Shown piece after piece: positions 27,038 to 34,003 of a stretch of 64,000 nt of DNA (position 1 is the first letter of the stretch; the number at the start of each line of letters is the position of its first letter). The position numbers and the translations under genes are program-made. The notes below the pieces were generated by a model. It was not told the DNA's origin. It worked only from the letters and a program-made list of their open reading frames with translations, and searched no databases. Origin of the DNA: Palsa-504 sp963705835. Its GTDB lineage: Bacteria > Actinomycetota > Actinomycetes > Streptosporangiales > Streptosporangiaceae. The stretch spans positions 18,433-82,432 of the forward strand of contig CAVPLC010000003.1 of assembly GCA_963705835.1 (NCBI GenBank). The letters run 5' to 3'.

Positions 27038-29472
27038 AGGCCATGTTTACCTGGCCGCCTGCGGCGGCGGGCCCGGCCGTCCGCGCCGCCCGGGGCGGGC
27101 TGTCCGGGCGGCGCGTGCAGGCCGTCGTCATCGGCCTGGTGGTGCTGATCTCCACCGCCGCCTCGACGCTGGCCCTCGGCATGCTGGTGGACTCGAACGC
27201 GCCGTTCGACCACGCGTTCGCCGCGCAGCACGGCTCGGAGGTGACGGCCACGGTCAGCGCGACCGCCGCCCAGCTCGCCGCCACGGCCCACCTGCCGGGG
27301 GTGACCGCGGCGGCCGGGCCCTTCCCCGAGGCGACCGTTTCCGCCACCATCCCGGTGACCTCGCCGCCCGGCCAGGGCGGCCCGGCCGGCGTCTTCCAGA
27401 CACAGGTGACCGTGGTCGGCCGCCCGTCTACGGGGGGCCCGGTCGACGATCTGACGCTGGAATCCGGCCACTGGCCGACGCAGCCGGACCAGGTCGTGTG
27501 GAATGACGTCCGGTTCGGCCCGGGAGAGAGCATCGGGGCGCAGGTCACCGTGAACGGCGTGCCGGGGTCGCCGCACCTCACGATCGTCGGCTTCGCGCAC
27601 TCGATCACCGACACCGCGCAGGCCTGGGTGCTGCCCAGTGAGGTCGCCGCGCTGCGCGCCCCGGGGGCCCCGGTGGTGAGCCAGATGCTGTACCGCTTCT
27701 CCAGCGCCGCCTCCAGCGGCCAGGTCAACGCCGACATCGCGTCGGTCCGCGCCGCGCTGCCCCGTGGTTCGGTGCTCGGCACCCAGTCCTACCTGGTCGT
27801 CAAGCTGCAGGACACGAGCTCGATCGCGCCCTGGGTCCCGTTCATCGTGGCGTTCGGGATCATCGGGCTGGTCATGTCGGTGCTGATCGTGGCCAACGTG
27901 GTCAGCGGGGCCGTGGTGGCGGGGACGCGCCGGATCGGCGTGCTGAAGTCCATCGGGTTCTCGCCCGGGCAGGTGGTGGCCTCGTACGTGATCCAGGTCG
28001 CGGTGCCCGCGCTCGTCGGCTGCGTGCTCGGCGTGATCGGCGGCAACCTGCTGTCCGTACCCCTGCTCGGCCAGACCGCGCGGGTGTACGGCGTGGGCAC
28101 GCTGGCCGTCCCGGTGTGGGTCGACGTGGCCGTGCCGCTGGTCATGCTCGGCCTGGCCGGCGCCGCCGCCGTGCTGCTCGCGCTGCGGGCGGGCCGGATG
28201 AGCGCGGTGCAGGCCATCGCGACCGGTCGCGCGCCGCGGCCGAAGCACGGTTACGCCGCGCACCGGATGCTGGGCAGGGGCCCCTGGACCCGGCTGCCAC
28301 GGGCGGTGACCATCGGCCTGGCCGGGCCGTTCGCGCGGCCCACCCGGACCGCGATCACCCTGGCCGCCATCCTGTTCGGCGGTATCGCGGTGACGTTCGG
28401 CACGGGCCTGGGCACCTCGCTGGACCGGGTCTACAACGACCTGTCGCATTCGGCCGCCGAGCCGGTGCAGGTGAACATCCCCGGCGCGCCAGGCTCGGGG
28501 CAGGGTCCGAACATCACGCCGGGTCCGGGTTCGGGTCCGGCCGTGCCGAGCCTGGCCGCACAGGAGCAAGCCGTCCAGGCCGCGCTGAACGCCCAGCCGG
28601 GCACGCTGCGCTACGTCGCCGAATCCGACGACCGGACCAACGTCCCTGGGCTGTCCGATCACACGAACCTGATCGGCTTCGGCGGCGACGCCAGCTGGAC
28701 CGGTTACGCGCTCATCTCCGGTCACTGGTACTCCGGCGCGGACCAGGCGGACGTGAACACCACCTTCCTCACCGACACCGGCACCAAGGTGGGGGACAGC
28801 TACACGATCGCCTCGGGCGGCAAGCAGGTCACGATCCGGATCGCCGGGGAGATCTTCGACCCGACCGGGGGCAACCCGGAGATCATCGCCAGCCAGTCCA
28901 CCCTGGCCACGGTCGATCCGGGCCTGGCCCCCGACCAGTACGACGTGGCGCTGACGCCGGGCACGTCCGCCCAGTCCTACGCGGACGCGTTGAACGCCAA
29001 GCTCGGGCAGAACTACCAGGCCAACGCCAACGCCAGCAGCTCCTCGCAGTTCTTCGCGATCATCGGCCTCATCGCGACGCTGACGCTGCTGCTGACGGCG
29101 GTGGCCGGGCTCGGCGTGCTCAACACCGTCGTGCTGCAGACCAGGGAACGCGTGCACGACCTCGGCGTGTTCAAGGCGATCGGCATGACGCCCCGGCAGA
29201 CCGTCGCCATGGTGGTGTGCTCGGTGGCCGGCATCGGCCTGGTCGCCGGGCTGGTCGCGATCCCGGCCGGGATCGCCGTGCACAACTACGTGCTGCCGGT
29301 CATGGCACACGCCGCGCAGACCGACGTGCCCCCCTCGGTACTCAACGCGTACCACCCGTGGGAACTGGTCCTGCTCGCGCTGGCGGGCCTGGTCATCGCC
29401 GTGGTCGGGGCGCTGCTCCCGGCGGGCTGGGCAGCCAGGACCCGCACCGCGTTCGCGCTGCGCGCCGAATAG
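27034..29472 (+). CDS. FtsX-domain ABC permease, long form
   Basis: 812 residues with an N-terminal helix, a first extracytoplasmic domain, an FtsX core of three helices (PFIVAFGIIGLVMSVLIVAN with RRIGVLKSIGFSPGQVVAS), a middle helix, a second extracytoplasmic domain and a second FtsX core (VHDLGVFKAIGMTPRQTVAM). The duplicated FtsX layout is typical of large actinobacterial permeases. It ends RTRTAFALRAE; the coding end is part of a 17-bp tandem repeat. The kinase/regulator pair lies divergent and may control it. Confidence 0.92.
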   Translation: MKAMFTWPPAAAGPAVRAARGGLSGRRVQAVVIGLVVLISTAASTLALGMLVDSNAPFDHAFAAQHGSEVTATVSATAAQLAATAHLPGVTAAAGPFPEATVSATIPVTSPPGQGGPAGVFQTQVTVVGRPSTGGPVDDLTLESGHWPTQPDQVVWNDVRFGPGESIGAQVTVNGVPGSPHLTIVGFAHSITDTAQAWVLPSEVAALRAPGAPVVSQMLYRFSSAASSGQVNADIASVRAALPRGSVLGTQSYLVVKLQDTSSIAPWVPFIVAFGIIGLVMSVLIVANVVSGAVVAGTRRIGVLKSIGFSPGQVVASYVIQVAVPALVGCVLGVIGGNLLSVPLLGQTARVYGVGTLAVPVWVDVAVPLVMLGLAGAAAVLLALRAGRMSAVQAIATGRAPRPKHGYAAHRMLGRGPWTRLPRAVTIGLAGPFARPTRTAITLAAILFGGIAVTFGTGLGTSLDRVYNDLSHSAAEPVQVNIPGAPGSGQGPNITPGPGSGPAVPSLAAQEQAVQAALNAQPGTLRYVAESDDRTNVPGLSDHTNLIGFGGDASWTGYALISGHWYSGADQADVNTTFLTDTGTKVGDSYTIASGGKQVTIRIAGEIFDPTGGNPEIIASQSTLATVDPGLAPDQYDVALTPGTSAQSYADALNAKLGQNYQANANASSSSQFFAIIGLIATLTLLLTAVAGLGVLNTVVLQTRERVHDLGVFKAIGMTPRQTVAMVVCSVAGIGLVAGLVAIPAGIAVHNYVLPVMAHAAQTDVPPSVLNAYHPWELVLLALAGLVIAVVGALLPAGWAARTRTAFALRAE

Positions 29473-29506
29473 CACTGCGCGCCGAATAGCACTGCGCGCC
29501 GAATAG
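29456..29506 (+). repeat. Three 17-bp tandem repeats spanning the permease stop codon
   Basis: Units of CACTGCGCGCCGAATAG at 29456-29472 (one mismatch), 29473-29489 and 29490-29506. Each unit carries the last codons and the TAG stop of the permease, so the gene end is effectively triplicated. 17 is not a multiple of three, so later copies are out of frame. Confidence 0.85.
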
Positions 29507-29539
29507 CACGCCGCGCCTTCCGCTCGGCGCCGCTCCGCG

Positions 29540-29863
29540 TCAGCGCCGCTCCGCGCAGCGAATGCAGGTCAGCGCGGCCGGGCGGGCAGCCAGTCGGTCA
29601 TCGCCGATGGGCTGCCCGCACCGGTCGCACACGCCGTACCGGCCGTCCCGCACCCGGTCCAGCGCCGCGTCGATCGCGGCCAGCCGCTCCCGCGCCTGTT
29701 CGAGCAGGGCCGCGGCGTGCTGGCGCTCGAAGGCCAGCGTGGCGCCTTCGGGATCGTGCTCGTCGTCGGTTCCGGCCGCGCCCGCGGCCTCGGCGATGCC
29801 GGTGAACTCGCGCTCCAGCGCGGCCACCCGGCGCAGCGCGTCCGCCCGCTCCGCCAGCAGCAC
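29540..29863 (-). CDS. DksA/TraR-type C4 zinc-finger protein
   Basis: 107 residues. An N-terminal helical hairpin (ERQHAAALLEQARERLAAID) leads to a complete four-Cys zinc finger: GVCDRCGQPIGDDRLAARP then TCIRCAERR. Family members bind RNA polymerase or act as small regulators. In actinobacteria such proteins are usually uncharacterised and often lack the acidic coiled-coil tip of DksA. GTG at 29863 is the called start; the true start may be slightly different since no strong ribosome site is seen. Convergent with the permease. Confidence 0.85.
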   Translation of the reverse strand: MLLAERADALRRVAALEREFTGIAEAAGAAGTDDEHDPEGATLAFERQHAAALLEQARERLAAIDAALDRVRDGRYGVCDRCGQPIGDDRLAARPAALTCIRCAERR

Positions 29864-29956
29864 TTCCCGCGCCCCGCCATGCTCCCGACCCTAGCCCCCT
29901 CCGCCTTCCCATGCCGTCCCCAGCCGCCTCCCATGCCCCGCCCCCAGCCGCCTTCC

Positions 29957-30013
29957 CATGATCACGAAGGATTTGGTACAGCTGCCGAGACTACAAAATC
30001 CTTCGTGATCATG
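29957..30013. repeat. 18-bp perfect inverted repeat
   Basis: CATGATCACGAAGGATTT (29957-29974) and AAATCCTTCGTGATCATG (29996-30013), 21-bp spacer. Far more AT-rich than its surroundings and containing TGATCA. It could be a terminator, a protein-binding dyad or the footprint of a small mobile element; no flanking duplication is evident. Confidence 0.7.
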
Positions 30014-30028
30014 AAAGCCCGCCCGCGC

Positions 30029-30059
30029 TTGACCTCAGCCGCGGTTGAGGTTGCATTAT
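30029..30059 (+). promoter_or_regulatory. MerR-family-type promoter with dyad in a 19-bp spacer
   Basis: TTGACC (30029-30034), 19-bp spacer, CATTAT (30054-30059). The spacer holds ACCTCA-N8-TGAGGT, very close in layout to SoxR/MerR sites. The long spacer is the hallmark of promoters activated by MerR-type twist. A GTG lies at 30066, about where transcription should start. Confidence 0.5.
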
Positions 30060-30065
30060 CCGGGG

Positions 30066-30218
30066 GTGGACACGGATCAGCGCGCCGCGTCTGCCAGCCG
30101 GGAGCAGCAGTCAGGCTCATCCGGCTGGGCGTCCCGGCTGACCTGGCCGTTCGCCGGTAGCCTCCCGGTCAGCGACACGGCCGTCGGCCTTCAGGTGTCC
30201 TTCATGTTGTGTCGGTAG
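30066..30218 (+). CDS. Possible leaderless 50-codon ORF behind the MerR-type promoter
   Basis: GTG at 30066 sits seven bases after the candidate -10. The product starts VDTDQRAASASREQQSGSSG and ends at TAG 30216-30218. I recognise no domain, and it could be the remnant of a regulator or a chance ORF. Confidence 0.2.
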   Translation: MDTDQRAASASREQQSGSSGWASRLTWPFAGSLPVSDTAVGLQVSFMLCR

Positions 30219-30304
30219 CCTCGCCCTCAGGACGGCGGAACGGCCCGCGCCTCATAGCTAACCGAGAAGGTTCATTCAGAAGGCGCCGAGTACCGGACCG
30301 CAGA

Positions 30305-30685
30305 ATGGAACACATGAGCAACCAACACCGAGACCGCGTCCGCCAGGCCATGGCGGCCCGGGCGGCCGGCCGGGCCAGGGTCCGGTCGACGACCACCGCG
30401 GTCACCCTGGCCAGCGTGGCCGCGGCCGGCGCGGTCGCCTTCGCCCTGCCCGGATCCACGCACAAGACCGTCACCTCGGCGTCATCCGGCTCGGGTTCGT
30501 CCACGAGCTCCGGCTCGTCCACGAGCTCCGGCTCGTCCTCAAGCTCCGGCTCCTCCTCCACGTCCGGCTCCAGCTCGACAGGCTCCACCTCGACCGGCTC
30601 AAGCTCCAGCTCCAGCGGCCTGAGCTCGGGCTCCACCCCGAGCTCGAGCTCCGGCAGCAGCCAGGCCACCTCCGGCGGCTCGTGA
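30305..30685 (+). CDS. Anchored Ser/Gly/Thr-rich protein of the ApbE operon
   Basis: About 126 residues. A basic N-terminus (RDRVRQAMAARAAGRARVRS), one membrane helix (TTAVTLASVAAAGAVAFALP) and then a 75-residue tail made only of Ser, Gly, Thr and a few Pro. ATG 30305 or 30314 could start it; neither has a good ribosome site. It overlaps apbE by GTGA. In comparable actinobacterial operons this position is often held by an anchored protein with a Ser-rich linker followed by an FMN_bind domain, the ApbE substrate. Here the protein ends at the linker and no [SD]GAT-like flavinylation site is visible. Confidence 0.7.
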   Translation: MEHMSNQHRDRVRQAMAARAAGRARVRSTTTAVTLASVAAAGAVAFALPGSTHKTVTSASSGSGSSTSSGSSTSSGSSSSSGSSSTSGSSSTGSTSTGSSSSSSGLSSGSTPSSSSGSSQATSGGS

Positions 30686-31734
30686 TGCCGCCTGCCCCGG
30701 ATGCCGCTGTCGAGGCCGCGGCCAGCTGGCGTGCCCTCGGCACCCAGATCCGGCTGGTCGTCACCGACTCGCGGCGCCTGGACCAGGCCCGGAGCATGCT
30801 CGAAGCCGACCTGGCCGCCGTCGACCTGGCCTGCAGCCGGTTCCGCGCGGACTCGGAGATCTGCGGGCTGCGCGGCGGACCCGCCCAGCAGGTCAGCCCG
30901 CTGCTCGCCGAGGCCATCGCGGTGGCGCTGCGGGCCGCCGAGCTGACCGACGGCGACGTCGATCCCACGGTCGGCGCGGCCATGTCCGCGATAGGATACG
31001 ATCGTGATTTCGAAACGATGCCGCACACCGCCCCGCCGCTGCCGCACACCGGCCTGCCGCTGCCCCACACCGCCCCGCCGCCGTCAACCACGGCGAACGC
31101 CGTCACGGTCAGGACCGTGCCCGGCTGGCGCGAGATCCGCCTGGACGGCCGGATGCTGACCATGCCCGAGGGCGTCCGGCTCGACCTCGGGGCGACCGCG
31201 AAGGCGTGGGCCGCCGACCGCTCCGCCACCGGGATCGCGCCAAAGGTCGGCTGCGGCGTGCTGGTCAGCCTGGGCGGTGACATCGCGGTCGCGGGCCCGC
31301 CTCCCGAAGGCGGCTGGCGGATCCGCGTCCAGGACGTCACCGGCTCGCCCGACGATCCGCCCGACGGCCCCTACGCGCTGGTCGCCATAACCGACGGCGG
31401 CCTGGCCACGTCGAGCACGGCCGCGCGCCGCTGGCAGCGCGGCGGCGACGTGCTGCACCACATCCTCGACCCCCGCACCGGCCTGCCCGCCGAACCCGTC
31501 TGGCGCACCGTGTCGGTCGCCGCGGCAAGCTGCGCGGACGCGAACGCGGCCAGCACGGCCGCGGTCATCCGCGGCCGCCGGGCCCTGGGCTGGCTGGCCA
31601 GCCTCGGCCTGCCGTCCCGCCTGGTCGACTCGACCGGCGTGGTGTTCACCGTCGCCGGCTGGCCCCAGGAAAGCCAGGAAAGCCAGGAGAACCAGGGCAA
31701 CCAGTCAGCACAGTCAGAGCAAGCTCAGAACTAG
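30682..31734 (+). CDS. apbE: FAD:protein FMN transferase
   Basis: Attaches FMN covalently to Thr/Ser of exported flavoproteins, using FAD. 350 residues from GTG at 30682. Family motifs: ASWRALGTQIRLVV, RLDLGATAKAWAAD, VLVSLGGDIAVAG, HHILDPRTGLPA (Mg/FAD site) and the helix CADANAASTAAV. No signal peptide is seen, unlike lipoprotein ApbEs. A loop near residues 113-134 is expanded by three PHTxPPL heptapeptides, and the C-terminus is a Gln/Glu/Ser-rich repeat. It heads the electron-transfer genes that follow. Confidence 0.92.
   Translation: MMPPAPDAAVEAAASWRALGTQIRLVVTDSRRLDQARSMLEADLAAVDLACSRFRADSEICGLRGGPAQQVSPLLAEAIAVALRAAELTDGDVDPTVGAAMSAIGYDRDFETMPHTAPPLPHTGLPLPHTAPPPSTTANAVTVRTVPGWREIRLDGRMLTMPEGVRLDLGATAKAWAADRSATGIAPKVGCGVLVSLGGDIAVAGPPPEGGWRIRVQDVTGSPDDPPDGPYALVAITDGGLATSSTAARRWQRGGDVLHHILDPRTGLPAEPVWRTVSVAAASCADANAASTAAVIRGRRALGWLASLGLPSRLVDSTGVVFTVAGWPQESQESQENQGNQSAQSEQAQN
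31021..31083 (+). repeat. Three 21-bp tandem repeats within apbE
   Basis: In-frame units at 31021-31041, 31042-31062 and 31063-31083 encode PHTAPPL, PHTGLPL and PHTAPPP. They expand a surface loop ahead of the conserved core. Confidence 0.8.
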
Positions 31735-31804
31735 CTTGCAGGCTCTGCCGAGCCCGGCCGCCGAGGATGGATGACGTGAAAGACATACAGGCAGGACCAC
31801 TGTC

Positions 31805-32416
31805 ATGAGCGGGGCCACCGCCTTCTGGTACGCGAGCCGCGCCACCGGGATCGTCTCGCTGCTGCTGCTCACCGCCGTGCTGGTGCTCGGCATGCTGGTC
31901 AACAGGCAGGGGAAGCTGCCCGGCCTGCCCCGGTTCGCCGTGACCAGCCTGCACCGGAACATGTCCCTGCTGGCCGTGGCGTTCATCGCCGTGCACGTGC
32001 TGACCGCGGTGCTCGACACCTACGTCCACATCCCGATCCTGGCCAGCGTGATCCCGTTCGCCTCGGGCTACGAGCGGCTGTGGCTGAGCCTCGGCGCGAT
32101 CGCGTTCGACATGATGCTCGCGATGATCGTCACCAGCCTGCTCCGCGGCCGGCTCAACCGGATCCTGTGGCGGGCCATCCACCTGCTCGCCTACCTGAGC
32201 TGGCCGGTGGCGTTCGCGCACAGCATCGGCTCGAGCAAGGACCTGCAGCACGGCTGGATGCTCGACATGGCGGTCGGCTGCGCGCTGATCGTGGTGGCGG
32301 CGGCCATCTGGCGGCTGGCCCACGCGGCCCGGCAACTGCCGCGGGCGCAAAGGGTGTCCGCGCTGCTGGCCAAGCTCGGAGGACCCCACCAGGCCCGGGA
32401 GAGGATCGCGCGATGA
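31805..32416 (+). CDS. Ferric-reductase-like transmembrane cytochrome b
   Basis: 203 residues, six helices. Histidines sit in helix positions suited to bis-His b heme: LHRNMSLLAVAFIAVHVLTA and AIHLLAYLSWPVAFAHSIG. It lacks the FAD/NAD domain of full ferric reductases, so it needs partners, supplied by the downstream NuoF-like and ferredoxin genes. It likely passes electrons across the membrane to an outside flavin or acceptor. ATGA couples it to the next gene. Confidence 0.87.
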   Translation: MSGATAFWYASRATGIVSLLLLTAVLVLGMLVNRQGKLPGLPRFAVTSLHRNMSLLAVAFIAVHVLTAVLDTYVHIPILASVIPFASGYERLWLSLGAIAFDMMLAMIVTSLLRGRLNRILWRAIHLLAYLSWPVAFAHSIGSSKDLQHGWMLDMAVGCALIVVAAAIWRLAHAARQLPRAQRVSALLAKLGGPHQARERIAR

Positions 32417-33708
32417 CGACCACCGCCATGGACGAGCACGCCGGAAGCACGACGGCCGCGAGCGCGCTGCCCCGCCTGCTGCCCCTGGTCCCCGGCGTGC
32501 CGGAAGACCTGCGCGCGCACCTGGCCCGGTACGGCCGCCCGCCCCTCGGCCAGCCGAGCGGCCCGCTGATCCACGGGGCCGAGGCGGCCGGCCTGACCGG
32601 CCGCGGCGGCGCCGCGTTCCCGGTGCACCGCAAGCTGGCCATCGTGGCTAGGGCCCGCGGCCGCAAGGTGATCGTGGCCAACGGCGCGGAGAGCGAGCCG
32701 GCCAGCCGCAAGGACGCCCTGCTGCTGCGGGTCGCGCCCAACCTCGTGCTCGACGGCCTGCAACTGGCCGCCGAGGCGATCGGCGCCAGCGAGGCCCACC
32801 TGTACCTGCACCCGGGCGTCAGCCCGGAGATCGGCCACGCGCTGTCGCAGCGCGCCGCGGCGGGCCTCGACTGGCTCAGCGTCCAGATCACCGAGGCTCC
32901 GCCGCGGTTCCTGGCGGGCCAGGAGTCGGCGCTGGTCAACCGGCTCGGCGGCGGCCCCGCGCGGCCCACGTTCGTGCCGCCCCGGGTGTCCGAGCGCGGC
33001 CTGGGCGGCTCGCCCACGCTGGTGCAGAACGTCGAGACCCTGGCCCACCTGGCCCTGATCGCGCGCTACGGGCCGCGGTGGTTCCGGGCCCTTGGCACCG
33101 AGAAGGAGCCGGGCAGCATGCTCACCACGGTGCACCAGGCCGACGGAACCTCCCAGGTCATCGAGACCGCGATCGGCACCCCGCTGCGGACCCTCATAAG
33201 CCAGCAGCCCGAGCCGCAGGCCGTCCTGATCGGCGGCTTCCACGGCAGCTGGCTCCCGGCCTCCCAAGCCGCCGAACTCACCCTGGACAACGCGACGCTG
33301 AACAAGCGCGGCGCCGCGGTCGGCGCCGGCGTCATCGCCGCGCTGCCCGCCGACCGCTGCGGCCTGGCCGAGGCGGCCCGGGTGGCCCGTTACCTGGCCG
33401 TCGAGTCGGCCGGGCAGTGCGGGCCGTGCCTCAACGGCCTGCCGCGGATGGCCGCCGGCCTGGCCGAGCTAGCCGGACCCGGGCACCGCAGGCAGGTCCG
33501 CGCGGACCTGGAGCGCTGGGCCGGCCTGGTCACCGGGCGCGGCGCCTGCAACCACCCGGACGGGACGGCCCGGTTCGTCCGCAGCGCGCTGACCGTGTTC
33601 GCGCCCGAGATCAGCCTGCACGCAAGGGGCCACTGCTCGGCCACGAACCGCAGGCCGTTCCTGCCGCTCCCCGACGGCATGCCCACCACAGAAGACGACT
33701 GGATCTGA
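32413..33708 (+). CDS. NuoF-like NADH/FMN iron-sulfur subunit
   Basis: 431 residues resembling the 51-kDa subunit of complex I. The FMN/NADH loop GLTGRGGAAFPVHRKLAIV, NGAESEPASRKD, SERGLGGSPTLVQNVETLAH and IGGFHGSW are clear. The 4Fe-4S segment reads ESAGQCGPCLNGLPRM where complex I has ESCGxCxPC: the first Cys is Ala. A further Cys follows in GRGACNHPDG. So the cluster would need another ligand or be altered. Linked to the cytochrome b and ferredoxin, it probably takes electrons from NAD(P)H or ferredoxin for the membrane branch. Confidence 0.85.
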   Translation: MTTTAMDEHAGSTTAASALPRLLPLVPGVPEDLRAHLARYGRPPLGQPSGPLIHGAEAAGLTGRGGAAFPVHRKLAIVARARGRKVIVANGAESEPASRKDALLLRVAPNLVLDGLQLAAEAIGASEAHLYLHPGVSPEIGHALSQRAAAGLDWLSVQITEAPPRFLAGQESALVNRLGGGPARPTFVPPRVSERGLGGSPTLVQNVETLAHLALIARYGPRWFRALGTEKEPGSMLTTVHQADGTSQVIETAIGTPLRTLISQQPEPQAVLIGGFHGSWLPASQAAELTLDNATLNKRGAAVGAGVIAALPADRCGLAEAARVARYLAVESAGQCGPCLNGLPRMAAGLAELAGPGHRRQVRADLERWAGLVTGRGACNHPDGTARFVRSALTVFAPEISLHARGHCSATNRRPFLPLPDGMPTTEDDWI

Positions 33709-33710
33709 CC

Positions 33711-33950
33711 ATGGCCGAGATCCCCGAGACCCTCCGGGTGAACCCGATCAACTGCTCCGGCCACGGCGTGTGCGCCGAACTCCTGCCCGAGCTCATCACC
33801 CTGGACGAGTGGGGCTACCCGATCGTCGACCAGCGCCCGGTGCCCCCGGCCCTCGACCTGGAGGCCCGCCGCACCGTAGCCGCCTGCCCCGCCCTGGCCC
33901 TCAAGCTCATCCGGACCGACGAACCCGTGCCCGTTCGGAAGCGGTACTAG
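33711..33950 (+). CDS. Ferredoxin, probable 3Fe-4S type
   Basis: 79 residues, two bases after the NuoF-like stop. INCSGHGVCAELLPELI and a distal ACPALALKL give C-x5-C...CP, the 3Fe-4S pattern with His-Gly in place of the second Cys of a 4Fe-4S motif. It is the last gene of the operon and a small electron carrier for the NuoF-like protein. Confidence 0.88.
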   Translation: MAEIPETLRVNPINCSGHGVCAELLPELITLDEWGYPIVDQRPVPPALDLEARRTVAACPALALKLIRTDEPVPVRKRY

Positions 33951-33954
33951 CCCA

Positions 33955-33998
33955 GGGGGACGACCCCCGGAACCCCCCGGTGCGGAGCTTCGCTCCGC
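33955..33998. terminator. Double hairpin between ferredoxin and pirin genes
   Basis: GGGGG-ACGA-CCCCC (33955-33968), followed by GCGGAGC-TTC-GCTCCGC (33982-33998, perfect 7-bp stem). It lies between convergent genes, so it probably stops transcription from both sides. Confidence 0.65.
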
Positions 33999-34003
33999 GG
34001 CCC

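Larger units (their letters stand above)
29864..30304. other. Intergenic region with two structured elements
   Basis: No gene is well supported. It contains an 18-bp perfect inverted repeat (29957-30013), a MerR-type promoter (30029-30059) and a possible 50-codon leaderless ORF (30066-30218). The segment 29895-29955 is C-rich and low in complexity. Confidence 0.5.

Noticed and set aside
26749..29475. 908-residue leftward ORF opposite the FtsX permease
   Set aside because: Rich in Arg, Gly, His and Asp with no domain; it is the antisense shadow of a GC-rich gene with clear family motifs on the other strand.
30480..30680. Ser-rich tail as a hidden FMN_bind or mucin-like domain
   Set aside because: No conserved hydrophobic core or GAT site is present; it is a low-complexity linker encoded by short repeats.
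33927..33948. TTCCGAACGGG-like word on the minus strand
   Set aside because: It lies inside the ferredoxin coding end (PVPVRKRY) and lacks the tail; counted as chance similarity to the dispersed element.
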